A stretch of 64,000 nucleotides of DNA, taken from positions 248,001-312,000 of the forward strand of contig NZ_JAFIQX010000008.1 in the NCBI RefSeq assembly GCF_017356035.1. Direction: 5' to 3'. The stretch is from Longitalea luteola (lineage in GTDB: Bacteria > Bacteroidota > Bacteroidia > Chitinophagales > Chitinophagaceae). Shown piece after piece: positions 34,300 through 42,698 of the stretch. The notes under the pieces are model-generated. The model was given only the letters and a program-made list of their open reading frames with translations, did no database searches and was not told the DNA's origin. The first letter of the stretch is position 1. Every line of letters starts with the position of its first letter. Both the position numbers and the translations under genes were made by a program.

Positions 34300-34875
34300 A
34301 TGAACACGACGCTTACCTTATTTGATCAGGCGCCGGCATTGCCGGAAGGGTTTTATTATACACCGGAATATATTACAGAGGACGAGGAACAGCAATTACT
34401 GGCAGCCGTCGAAGACATTCATTTGCACCCGATGGTGTTTCAGGGATATACGGCCAAAAGAAAGGTGGCCAGTTTTGGTTATGATTATAATTTCACTACC
34501 CGGCAATTGACGAAAGGGCTGCCCATACCCGCTCCTTTCGACTGGCTGATCGATAAAGTAGCCATGCAATTAAAGATAAACAGGGATCAGATAGCGGAGC
34601 TGCTGGTAACTGAATATCCGATAGGCGCGGTCATCAACTGGCACCGCGATGCGCCGCCTTTTGATAGTATCGCCGGCATTTCGCTGGCTGCCGATTGTAT
34701 GTTCAAGCTGAGACCATATGAAAAATCATTACGATCCAGAAAAACAACCGTTTCCCTGCCTGTGAGGCGAAGGTCTTTATACATTATGCAGGGGCCCGCC
34801 AGAAGCGATTGGGAACACAGTACAGCACCCGTAACAGCCGTTCGCTATTCCATTACCCTTCGAACGCTTAGGTAA
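34300..34875 (+). CDS. AlkB-like 2-oxoglutarate/Fe(II) dioxygenase
   Basis: This 191-aa protein has the AlkB-family iron triad: WHRD (HxD) near residue 107 and a later His in WEHSTAPV. It also has the 2-oxoglutarate-binding pair RYSITLRTLR at the C-terminus. The N-terminal FYYTPEYI region matches the nucleotide-recognition part. It would remove alkyl groups from DNA or RNA bases by oxidation. It is monocistronic, with no ada or alkA gene nearby. Confidence 0.9.
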   Translation: MNTTLTLFDQAPALPEGFYYTPEYITEDEEQQLLAAVEDIHLHPMVFQGYTAKRKVASFGYDYNFTTRQLTKGLPIPAPFDWLIDKVAMQLKINRDQIAELLVTEYPIGAVINWHRDAPPFDSIAGISLAADCMFKLRPYEKSLRSRKTTVSLPVRRRSLYIMQGPARSDWEHSTAPVTAVRYSITLRTLR

Positions 34876-34926
34876 ATCGAAAAAGTGAATACGGCGAAAC
34901 AGCACCTGCCGAGTGATTCCCACCAA

Positions 34927-35014
34927 ATATAAATAAATAAGCCGTAAACAACCCTTGGTTGTAGCATGCTTCATTTTCTGCCAAAGCAGGTGTGGCATAC
35001 GTTTTTATTTATAT
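34927..35014. repeat. Inverted repeat enclosing small hairpin
   Basis: ATATAAATAAA (34927-34937) and TTTATTTATAT (35004-35014) are perfect inverted arms. Between them ACAACC/GGTTGT forms a small stem. It lies in the 295-base gap upstream of the TerB-like gene. The function is unknown. Confidence 0.5.
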
Positions 35015-35170
35015 CGTTTCGGTAAATTGATAGCCTAAAGCTACAGGCAATTAGCAATTGGCGATTGCGCCAACATCGAAACTGCAGACCGGTAACTATA
35101 AACCCCAACGACGGGGATCCGGCATCTGGAGCTTCACGTCATTTATACACTTCTCAAAAAGCTAACATAT

Positions 35171-35875
35171 ATGGAAACAGCTACTGTATTAGAAGGCTAT
35201 AGCGACCGCGAAAAAGGCGCTTATCTGGGAGCCATTGCATCTATTGCCACGGCCGACCGCCATGCATCGGAAGAAGAAATACAACATATAGCTGCCTTGT
35301 GTGACGCAGCTGATCTGTCGGAACCACAAAAAGAAGTGGTGATAAGAGCTGCCGATGAATTGACCGGTGAAGAATTGAAACAGTGCCTGGATATATTAAA
35401 GAACAGTGATCTGAAATATTCATTTGTAACAGACCTGATTGCATTTGCCAAAGCAGATAACAATTATGGTGCGGAAGAACAGCAACGGGTAAAGGAAATG
35501 TCGGAGTACCTGGGTGTTGACCAAAATCAATTTTCATTGCTCAACGAATTCACGGATAAAGCAGCCGCCAAACAGGTGCCTGCTGAAGAAAAAGCCAGTC
35601 CGTCGTTTTTGTCGTCACTGGGTTTAACGGAGAAAATGAAGAACGCCGGCATCAACCCCAACAGCCTTATGAAAGGATTGTTAGGCATCGCCGGCCCATT
35701 GATCCTGGGTGGTATCGTGTCCAGCGCCCTGCGCAGGCGCGGACGCGGCACCGGCATGATGGGCGGTTTTGGCGGATTATTAGGTGGCGCCGGCCTGGGT
35801 TCGTTGATCGGGATGTTCAGTGGCGGAAGAGGATTCAGGAATACGGGTGGCTTGTTAGGACGGATCTTTCGTTGA
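35171..35875 (+). CDS. TerB-like domain protein with Gly-rich membrane tail
   Basis: This 234-aa protein has an N-terminal all-helical region (about 10-130) with IASIATADRHASEEEIQHI and DLIAFAKADNNYGAEE, the acidic metal-binding pattern of TerB domains. A variable linker follows, then a hydrophobic segment (LLGIAGPLILGGIVSSAL) flanked by RRRGRG. A Gly-rich tail with GGFGGLLGGAGLGSLIG ends the protein. TerB proteins are linked to tellurite and phage stress and to membrane-associated sensing. No other ter gene is present, so the role is open. Confidence 0.7.
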   Translation: METATVLEGYSDREKGAYLGAIASIATADRHASEEEIQHIAALCDAADLSEPQKEVVIRAADELTGEELKQCLDILKNSDLKYSFVTDLIAFAKADNNYGAEEQQRVKEMSEYLGVDQNQFSLLNEFTDKAAAKQVPAEEKASPSFLSSLGLTEKMKNAGINPNSLMKGLLGIAGPLILGGIVSSALRRRGRGTGMMGGFGGLLGGAGLGSLIGMFSGGRGFRNTGGLLGRIFR

Positions 35876-35913
35876 TCGCGGCGTGCAAGCAATTACAAAT
35901 ATGGAGTTTTGTG

Positions 35914-36233
35914 ACTCCCCCTTTAGGGGGCTGTGAGGTAAAAGAAAAAAGGTCCTCTGTAGAAACAGCCGACCTCTAACGATTGCTTGCCATATGAAAA
36001 AAAACGTAGATCTTATTCGTGTGAAGCTTTTGCTTCGCGGTAACTCCTGCTTTAACCCCTGCCTTCTGCGTTTCCCTTGCTACCGTTGTTGATGATGTAA
36101 AAGTACATCTCCGTTTATCCTGGTCAAAAGCATGTTTTCGGCTGTTTTATGATGCCAAAGGCTTCTGCTGAGACATCAAACGCTGACCGGGCAAGGGTTT
36201 CATCAATTCCAGGCATTGGTCTCCAGCCGCTGC
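35914..36233 (-). repeat. Dispersed ~320-bp intergenic element, copy 2
   Basis: It has the same order of blocks as 33401-33733, from ACTCCCCCTTTAGGGGG to CTCCAGCCGCTG, with divergent spacers. Both copies are oriented the same way and flank a 2.2-kb segment carrying the thioesterase, alkB and TerB-like genes. Confidence 0.85.
35942..36118 (-). ncRNA. Candidate small RNA in repeat copy 2
   Basis: TGCTTTTG (36125-36132) precedes TACTTTTACATCATC, the stem-loop GAAGC-AAAA-GCTTC and the AGGTC...GACCT hairpin with a T tract (35942-35975). Stems are conserved relative to copy 1 while the loop base differs. The short ATG frame ends after about 17 codons here, so coding is unlikely. Confidence 0.5.
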
Positions 36234-36278
36234 AACGCCATTTTTTTCACTGCATCTTACCCAGATAGATGAGATCAT

Positions 36279-37019
36279 TTACTGATACGTGTAAGTTTTC
36301 AAGGTTACTCGTCCGTCACTGCCGGCTGCTCTTTCCTGGATCAGCCTTCTCTGCCCATCGTACTGGTAAGTATGTTGGGTTTCAATCGTTCTTCCATGCC
36401 GGGTAGTATACGTATGGGTAGGCAGTTTCTCCTGGAATGGAAAATAAGCAGGCTCCAGTTGTACCGTATTTATGTGCACAGAATCGTACCGGTAAGTGAT
36501 CTCCGCATAGGTCTCAGTTACCCTGGTAAGTAAGCCCTGCAGATCGTAATGGTAATTGATCGTATTAGCCAATACCGGTTTGGAAATAAGGTAAGAATGT
36601 ATATATTCCTTTTTTCGTACAAGCCTGTTCTCTTCATCATACAGGTATTTGAACGAAATGGTGTCATTCAGCTGGTTGTATTGAAAAGTGCTGTCGACCA
36701 GCGAATGGCTGTTCAAATAGTATGTGTTGTGCATGATAACTTTGTCGCCTTCTATCTTTTCAAAAGTAAATTTCCCGTTATCAAGATAGGTATATTCCAT
36801 CCGGTAATAACCAGGCCTGTTGACAGACACCAAACTGGTTGGCCTGCCCTCGGCATCATAGTTAACATTATAAGTTTCCACTAAACGACCTCCAACGGCC
36901 AACACGTCCTCCGTATAGCTCTTTAATTTGTGGGAAGCATTGCTGTTGTTGGTTGATTCCTTTTTACAGGAAGTAGTCACTACAAACAGGGTTACCAGCG
37001 AAAAGGCAATTGTTTTCAT
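36279..37019 (-). CDS. Hypothetical lipoprotein with YD/RHS-like strands
   Basis: The product of about 246 aa has a signal peptide with lipobox VTTSC near residue 18. The rest is a series of short Tyr-rich strands (VNYDAEGRPTSLV, YLYDEENRLVRKK, YQYDGQRRLIQE) resembling YD/RHS repeats or DUF4595-type lipoproteins of Bacteroidota. The ATG at 37019 is chosen over 37031 because it starts the signal. The function is unknown. Confidence 0.75.
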   Translation of the reverse strand: MKTIAFSLVTLFVVTTSCKKESTNNSNASHKLKSYTEDVLAVGGRLVETYNVNYDAEGRPTSLVSVNRPGYYRMEYTYLDNGKFTFEKIEGDKVIMHNTYYLNSHSLVDSTFQYNQLNDTISFKYLYDEENRLVRKKEYIHSYLISKPVLANTINYHYDLQGLLTRVTETYAEITYRYDSVHINTVQLEPAYFPFQEKLPTHTYTTRHGRTIETQHTYQYDGQRRLIQERAAGSDGRVTLKTYTYQ

Positions 37020-37169
37020 TGTTGCAGGCATAAGGGCTTTAGATTGACCGGCGCGAAACTATAAAAATTTATCGTTTCGTTACTGTTAAACTGATAAGCG
37101 TGTTGTTTTGGGTGTTTTTCGTGCTGTTTTAGCCCAAAAACGCGCTATAATATAACGGCCGACAGTCGT

Positions 37170-37532
37170 TTAATTATTCATGGTTTTAAGGTGTTTTATT
37201 CCCCACTCTTCCAACAGTTTCAAAACAGGTTCCAGCCCTTTGCCGCTTTCCGTAAGCTCATACTCTACCCGCAGCGGTACTTCTGCAAAAACAGTTCGTT
37301 TTACCAAATTGTTCTTTTCCATTTTTTTCAACTGAAGCGCCAGCATACGTTCGGTGATCCAGGGTAAACGCTTTTTTAATTCACCAAAACGCAGTTTGCC
37401 ATTGATCAAATGGCAACAAATGGCCAACGTCCATTGCCCGCCAATGATGTTAGCGGCATAAATTTCCATACACTCACCAGCAAGCGCTTTCTTATTTTCA
37501 TTCCGGGAAGATGATTCTTTTATTCTTGTCAT
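37170..37532 (-). CDS. HxlR-family transcriptional regulator
   Basis: This 120-aa winged-helix protein has a Cys near the N-terminus (GECMEIYA), then IIGGQWTLAICCHLINGKLRFGELKKRLPWI (in parts, residues 30-60) and the wing EVPLRVEYELTESGK. HxlR/HypR proteins often sense electrophiles or disulfide stress through that Cys. It is divergent from a flavodoxin-like oxidoreductase gene, its probable target. Confidence 0.92.
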   Translation of the reverse strand: MTRIKESSSRNENKKALAGECMEIYAANIIGGQWTLAICCHLINGKLRFGELKKRLPWITERMLALQLKKMEKNNLVKRTVFAEVPLRVEYELTESGKGLEPVLKLLEEWGIKHLKTMNN

Positions 37533-37594
37533 ACTTACAAAAGTTATAGTACCCTACAATCGGATGCGCCCTTACAGGCAATCTGGTTTCCAGC

Positions 37595-37602
37595 TAAATT
37601 TG
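37595..37602 (+). promoter_or_regulatory. -7 box (TAAATTTG) of the oxidoreductase gene in the HxlR divergent region
   Basis: TAAATTTG matches TAnnTTTG and lies 24 bases before the ATG at 37627. The 94-base divergent region is the probable HxlR operator site. Confidence 0.45.
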
Positions 37603-37626
37603 CCGGCAGCACAAAAAGATAACAGC

Positions 37627-38157
37627 ATGCAAACCTTAATAGTTGTGATCCATCCCGATTTAAACCAATCGGTTGTAAATAAACGGTGGATGAATGAATT
37701 GAAAAAGTACCCTGAAAAATATACCATCCACGACCTGCACGCCGAATACCCCGATGAAAAAATTAATATAACAAAAGAACAAAAACTGATCGAGAGGTTC
37801 GACAAAATTGTTTTCCAATTTCCCTTTTACTGGTTTAATTGTCCACCCTTTTTTAAAAAATGGCTTGATGAAGTATTGACCTACGGCTGGGCTTACGGAA
37901 GTAAAAGCGGCTACAAATTACAGGGTAAGAAAATAGCGCTGGCGATATCAGCGGGCATCGATGAGGCGGATTACACTGCAGGCGGCAGGTACCGGTATAC
38001 CATGAAAGAGCTCACTGCCCCTTTTGAAATTACATTTGAATATGTAAAAGCAAATTACCAACCGGCATTTGTATTTTATGGAATGGAATATAATGCCCGG
38101 CCGGACAGGATTGAAAAAAGCGTTAGCGATTACCTCTCGTTCCTGGAATCATTCTGA
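37627..38157 (+). CDS. NAD(P)H-dependent flavodoxin-fold oxidoreductase (quinone reductase type)
   Basis: This 176-aa flavodoxin-like protein has the FMN-binding opening TLIVVIHPDLNQSVVN, then IVFQFPFYWFNCPPFFKKWLDEVL (in parts, near 65-85) and GKKIALAISAGID. It matches the YwrO/KefF/MdaB-type NAD(P)H quinone reductases, which detoxify quinones and electrophiles. The ATG at 37627 is preferred over 37564 because it starts the first strand. Pairing with HxlR suggests induction by electrophile stress. Confidence 0.9.
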   Translation: MQTLIVVIHPDLNQSVVNKRWMNELKKYPEKYTIHDLHAEYPDEKINITKEQKLIERFDKIVFQFPFYWFNCPPFFKKWLDEVLTYGWAYGSKSGYKLQGKKIALAISAGIDEADYTAGGRYRYTMKELTAPFEITFEYVKANYQPAFVFYGMEYNARPDRIEKSVSDYLSFLESF

Positions 38158-38184
38158 GGATGAAAGCGGGTCCAGCCAAAATAA

Positions 38185-38212
38185 AAGCCCCGGTGTGGAA
38201 ACATCGGGGCTT
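38185..38212. terminator. Hairpin downstream of the oxidoreductase gene
   Basis: AAGCCCCG and CGGGGCTT form an 8-bp GC-rich stem with a 12-base loop, 28 bases past the stop. The T-rich side is on the minus strand, so terminator strength for the plus strand is uncertain. Confidence 0.5.
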
Positions 38213-38381
38213 CAGTTAAAGTACTGATCAGTGTACTATTAAAACAGTTGGAGGGCCCTCGTTGACTAAAACAATTCTCGTATTTTCCGGCAAAATCAGC
38301 ATCCCCTTCCGGCAGCGGACTGATTCATAAGCAGTTACTATAAACAATAGGCAGGGGTGCAGTTTTTGCATTTATGATGAA

Positions 38382-38741
38382 ATGGCGACATTCACTGAAA
38401 ATATTGAATTGTACGAGCAGCAAACCCAAAAGGGTATTACCGATCCATTTCCTTACGACCGGCTGATGATCCATTACCGAAAACAAAAAGAATATAAAAA
38501 AGAATTGCAATTGATCAACCAGGCGCTAAAGGTGTTTAGTGATCAGTTACAAAAACAGACCACCAGGATCTTTGCAGCTGCCAAATCAAAAACAACCAGT
38601 AAAAGACTCATGGAAAAATTTGGTAAATCTGTGGGATTACTGGACAAAAAGGGAAACCTGAAAACGCTGCCTGAACCGCTTGCCCGCTGGACGAAAAGAA
38701 AACAAACGGTTCAGCAAAAGATCAAAAAAACAAAACCATGA
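38382..38741 (+). CDS. Hypothetical basic, helical protein
   Basis: This 119-aa protein is rich in Lys/Gln and mostly helical. It opens with ENIELYEQQTQKG, then YKKELQLINQALKVF, a TPR-like helix pair, and ends in a very basic tail (RWTKRKQTVQQKIKK). It could bind RNA or DNA. It overlaps the next gene by ATGA. No family is recognised. Confidence 0.65.
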   Translation: MATFTENIELYEQQTQKGITDPFPYDRLMIHYRKQKEYKKELQLINQALKVFSDQLQKQTTRIFAAAKSKTTSKRLMEKFGKSVGLLDKKGNLKTLPEPLARWTKRKQTVQQKIKKTKP

Positions 38742-38956
38742 GCCAGGCATTTGTAAAAGAAAACGATGAGCAGTGGTTACATGAAATTCCACCCACGCTT
38801 ACTGCGCTGGTCAATTACCTGACACGCGAAAACAATGGGGTGCGCGTTTATGAAACGAAAAGCGAAACCGGTGAAACCGGAAAAACCCTGCACCACATGA
38901 GCAATGGCCTCATCTACTTTGTAAACGACCAGTCGCAATGGGAAATAAAGTGGTGA
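38738..38956 (+). CDS. Hypothetical 72-aa protein
   Basis: This small acidic alpha/beta protein (TALVNYLTRENNGVRVYE, GLIYFVNDQSQWEIKW) is translationally coupled to the preceding gene by a 4-base overlap. Its stop lies next to the stop of the convergent TonB receptor gene. No family is recognised; the pair may form a two-part unit. Confidence 0.65.
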   Translation: MSQAFVKENDEQWLHEIPPTLTALVNYLTRENNGVRVYETKSETGETGKTLHHMSNGLIYFVNDQSQWEIKW

Positions 38957-41356
38957 TCACAAACTAAACTGAACGGTGAAGTAGCCATTCCGCTTATCTG
39001 CCGGTATAATGCCAGGTCCGGGATAACCATCAGCCCGCCGCGTAAAATAGCTTTCATCAGCCAGGTTATTGATACCAGTGTAAAAGGCCAGGCTTCTCCA
39101 TTTATAACTTATACTCAGATCCAGAACGCTGAATGCAGGAATTGCTCCGTCCACCGCTGTTGGAGTGCTTTCGGTATTGGTGGCGTCGGAATACTGTTTG
39201 CCCTGGTAAGCATACTGCAAAGAAATGTTGAAATGCGGATCAGCAAAGCTAATGCCGCTTCTGAACACAACGGGTGGAACGTTCTCTACCAGCTTGTCAG
39301 CAATAGCCGTGTTCTTCGTATTGATGTACCTGGCATCAATAAGTGAAAAGCTCGTGTACACATTTAATTTATACTTCGATCCTGATCGCGCCGCTTTCAG
39401 TAGATCCCCATCGAGCAGGATCTCAGTGCCTATGTTGCGGCTGTCGCTTACGTTTGTACGTAACCTGTAGGTCATAAAGCTGGTATCGCGGGTAAAAACA
39501 GAGCCTATACGATTATTGTATTTCAACAGGAACACACTGATATCGGCATACAGCCATCCTTTAAAGTTGCCCCTGAACCCGGCGTCGACATTATAGCCAT
39601 CTTCATCTTTCAAGGCAGGATCTACTTTCGCATTGGCATTCACAACACGTAGATCATTAAAATTAATTGAGCGGTAATTCTGTGAAATGTTTGCATAGAG
39701 CTCCGTGCCGTTGGTAAACTTCCAGGAGCTGCCCACACCCAGCAAAACAAAGGAACGTGGATTCGATTTGTCTTCCAGGATCTTTTCGTCGGCAATGAAA
39801 ATATTCCGCTTGTAATAATAGCCATTAGCCTTTGTATTGATATGCTCAAGACGAATCCCGGGCGTAATACTCCAGCGGGGCGTTATCCTGAATACATTTT
39901 CGGCAAAAAACGCCAGGTTGTTACCAGGGAAACGGTAAGATGAAGCATCCGGTTCTTCGCCCTCAAAGTCAAAATCGGCGCCGCTGCCATCATTGCCCCT
40001 ACCCTGCTTACGATCGGTCAATCCCTTATACCATCTGGCGCCTGCCAGGAAGGTGTTTTGCCTGTGCAGGAAGCCATAATCATGCATGAAGCGCAGTTCT
40101 GAAGCATAGTTGTTATAGTTGTCGGATAACAGATCGCGGTTACCCCCATTGTCAGGACGGTTGATATAAGTTAGCATACCCAATGCATCGCGGCCGCCCT
40201 GTAAAGTATAATTACGCCAGTTAATGCGCGTATGTTCATTGAACTGGTAATCGAATACCAGGCTGATCAGGTTCCATTTTACGGCAAACCAGTTACGGGC
40301 CCTTACTGAAACGGAAGCATCTTCCCTGAACTGTTCATCGGTTAATCCACCCGGCTGCTGCGCCAGGTATTTCATCAGCGTGTACTCACCTGTTACTTTA
40401 AATCGCGGTGTGACTTTATACGCCAGATGAATATATGCATTGTGCTGATCGTAGTGACTGTTAGGCCGCCAGCTATCGCCTTTTTTATACTGGTAAAAAG
40501 TATAATAATTCAGTTTGTCGTTTGCAAGCGTACCACCGGCACTGTTAAAAGAATTGAAGAAGCCGAATGAACCAATGGTTTGCCGGGTAGTAAACCGCAG
40601 CTTTTCGTGCCTGGGTCCTTCCTTCATGACAAAATTCACGAGCCCGCCGAACTGCGGACCGTATTGCAGACTGGCAGCACCGCGCACGATCTCGATCCTG
40701 TCTACCGCTTCTGTGGATGGTGTATAATAACTTTCCGGATAACCGAGTGCATCTGCACTGATATCATAGCCATTCTGGCGAATATTGAAATTCGATGACC
40801 GGTTCGGACTAAGTCCGCGGCCACCGATGCCTAACTGCAATCCCCCATGATCGTATTCCCAGATATTCAATCCGGGTATGCGGGCGTAGATCTGCCGGGT
40901 ATTATTGGTGGCCAGGTTGGCATTGATATTTTTCAGATTGATCAGTTCCGTTTTCTTGCCGGCATAGATGGCTGTTCCGGAAATATCCTGCAGTTTACCG
41001 GAGATCTGCTCTCCTTTTCTGCCGGCGACAATTACGTTCTCCAGGCTGGAAGCTTCTGCCGGAGATAAACGGATGTGCAGGGTTTCGTTAGCACCGGTAA
41101 TATGAACACGGATCGTTTGTGTGGCATACCCCACATAGGAGATCTTCAATTCATATATCCCCGTATCTAATTTGGCGAACCGGAAAAAGCCATGCTCATT
41201 GGTCATTCGTTGTACACCCTGCGGCAACAACACAACCGTGGCCTGTTCTGCCGGCTCATGGCGAAAACTAACGGTTCCGCTTAGGCTGAATGAACGTTGC
41301 GCCATAGTAGTCAACATACAGACCATACCAATAAGGATACTTGACATTTTTTTCAT
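38957..41356 (-). CDS. TonB-dependent outer-membrane receptor (FecA-like) with CarboxypepD_reg-like domain
   Basis: This 799-aa protein has a signal peptide (to about residue 19) and an N-terminal CarboxypepD_reg-like domain with VQRMTNEHGFFRFAKL and YELKISYVGYAT. A plug domain with YARIPGLNIWEYDHGG, GGRGLSPNRSSNFNIRQNGYDI (split) and RIEIVRGAASLQYGPQFGG follows, then a 22-strand-type barrel ending in FTVQFSL. The plug resembles ferric-citrate/siderophore receptors. It is the last gene of the DUF4856-imelysin-HTTM operon, starting one base after the HTTM stop. Iron-complex uptake is inferred. Confidence 0.9.
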   Translation of the reverse strand: MKKMSSILIGMVCMLTTMAQRSFSLSGTVSFRHEPAEQATVVLLPQGVQRMTNEHGFFRFAKLDTGIYELKISYVGYATQTIRVHITGANETLHIRLSPAEASSLENVIVAGRKGEQISGKLQDISGTAIYAGKKTELINLKNINANLATNNTRQIYARIPGLNIWEYDHGGLQLGIGGRGLSPNRSSNFNIRQNGYDISADALGYPESYYTPSTEAVDRIEIVRGAASLQYGPQFGGLVNFVMKEGPRHEKLRFTTRQTIGSFGFFNSFNSAGGTLANDKLNYYTFYQYKKGDSWRPNSHYDQHNAYIHLAYKVTPRFKVTGEYTLMKYLAQQPGGLTDEQFREDASVSVRARNWFAVKWNLISLVFDYQFNEHTRINWRNYTLQGGRDALGMLTYINRPDNGGNRDLLSDNYNNYASELRFMHDYGFLHRQNTFLAGARWYKGLTDRKQGRGNDGSGADFDFEGEEPDASSYRFPGNNLAFFAENVFRITPRWSITPGIRLEHINTKANGYYYKRNIFIADEKILEDKSNPRSFVLLGVGSSWKFTNGTELYANISQNYRSINFNDLRVVNANAKVDPALKDEDGYNVDAGFRGNFKGWLYADISVFLLKYNNRIGSVFTRDTSFMTYRLRTNVSDSRNIGTEILLDGDLLKAARSGSKYKLNVYTSFSLIDARYINTKNTAIADKLVENVPPVVFRSGISFADPHFNISLQYAYQGKQYSDATNTESTPTAVDGAIPAFSVLDLSISYKWRSLAFYTGINNLADESYFTRRADGYPGPGIIPADKRNGYFTVQFSL

Positions 41357-41357
41357 T

Positions 41358-42698
41358 TCAGTTTGCTGCTTTATACGGTAATATCCAATGATAATGTTTC
41401 CAGCTGAAGGGCTCTGCTGCCAGGTTCACACTGGAATCTATGAACAGGCGCGAACCTGCGCCATTAAGGGTTACATATATTTCTCCATATACCCGCGGTT
41501 GGGTGACGCCTCTTTTCGCATAAGTGCTGGCGAGGAAGTGGGCGTACCGCAGGATCAGATCCGGCTGCGTGCTCATCATTTTCTCCTGCAAGGGGGTAAG
41601 AAATTCAGCATTGTTTACCTCGTAAAATTGTTTTCCGGCCCTATCCTTTATTTTAAAATAAGCGGCCCCTGCTTTTTCCATCAACATTACCCGCCAGGAA
41701 AAACGGTACCCCTCTTCATTCCAGAATAAACGGTCGGGATATAACAGAAAACGGCATGGGATGAAACATTGAAGGATTACATACCCCCCCATTATTGCAT
41801 ACAGCGCTTTTTTATAAGTAAACGCATAAGGGGTTGATAGCTCAGCTTCCACTTTTTTACCAGTGAGGAAAAACAATAACCGCTGATGGAATGAACCGGA
41901 AAAAAAGACCAGGCTGCTAACGATCATCACATAGGGAAACAAACCGATGCCGGGAAAGAAGATGGACGTAGCGAGATGAAAGATCAATACAAATCCATAC
42001 CCCCACCACCTTGTTCTTTTGTTCAGTAAAAAAAATACGATCAATAAATCATACAATGCCCCGAACCACGAGAACAGGTAAGCCACCCATTCGTTGTACA
42101 TGAATGCGCCTACAATGGGTAAATGGCTTTTTGCCGGCAACCAGGTTTTCATGGGTTGCGCATCGATCAGCCAGTCGGGGTTCAGCTTGGCCAGTCCGGC
42201 AAAAAAATAAACCACGCCCAACTGAAAGCGTATGAGGCCGATCGTCCACGCAGGCACCAACGACCGCCTGCGGCCTGGTTTTATCAAAACATCCAGCGAA
42301 TACAGGCGGTTAGCCGGTAACCAGATCATGATGAAGGCAACCAGGCTTATAAAGTAATAATGGTTGAGGTAAGTGGTAACATCTATCAGTTCTACATAGG
42401 TGAAGCAAATGAAGAACAGCACCGAAGCCACGCGGTATAAAAATCCGGCTGCGATCATCAATGCAGTAAGGGCTATGATGGAAAATAGCAGGTACATGCC
42501 TGGCTTACCCAACGGTTGAACCCATTCGAATCCCCAGTAGGTAAAATGAAAGGTGGGCGAAACATATACCGTATCTACCCAGCCGCGCCACCAGAATCGG
42601 AGCGTACTGACAAACATGAGCAGTCCGAACGCTATCCTGAAGGTGATAAGCGGTGCTATAGAGACTGGTTTCTCCCAGGCCTGCCTGTTAATCGCCAT
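41358..42698 (-). CDS. HTTM-domain (vitamin-K-dependent-carboxylase-like) membrane protein
   Basis: The product of about 446 aa has several hydrophobic helices and the HTTM-domain features RIAFGLLMFVSTLRFW and FQLGVVYFFAGLAKLNPDWL. Eukaryotic relatives carboxylate glutamates using vitamin K; bacterial HTTM functions are mostly unknown. The ATG at 42698 overlaps the imelysin stop by 11 bases, so it is translationally coupled. Its place between imelysin and a TonB receptor suggests a role in maturing or energising iron uptake, which is an inference. Confidence 0.85.
   Translation of the reverse strand: MAINRQAWEKPVSIAPLITFRIAFGLLMFVSTLRFWWRGWVDTVYVSPTFHFTYWGFEWVQPLGKPGMYLLFSIIALTALMIAAGFLYRVASVLFFICFTYVELIDVTTYLNHYYFISLVAFIMIWLPANRLYSLDVLIKPGRRRSLVPAWTIGLIRFQLGVVYFFAGLAKLNPDWLIDAQPMKTWLPAKSHLPIVGAFMYNEWVAYLFSWFGALYDLLIVFFLLNKRTRWWGYGFVLIFHLATSIFFPGIGLFPYVMIVSSLVFFSGSFHQRLLFFLTGKKVEAELSTPYAFTYKKALYAIMGGYVILQCFIPCRFLLYPDRLFWNEEGYRFSWRVMLMEKAGAAYFKIKDRAGKQFYEVNNAEFLTPLQEKMMSTQPDLILRYAHFLASTYAKRGVTQPRVYGEIYVTLNGAGSRLFIDSSVNLAAEPFSWKHYHWILPYKAAN

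Noticed and set aside
33401-36233. Composite transposon bounded by the two 320-bp copies
   Set aside because: No transposase, no terminal inverted repeats and no target duplication were seen.
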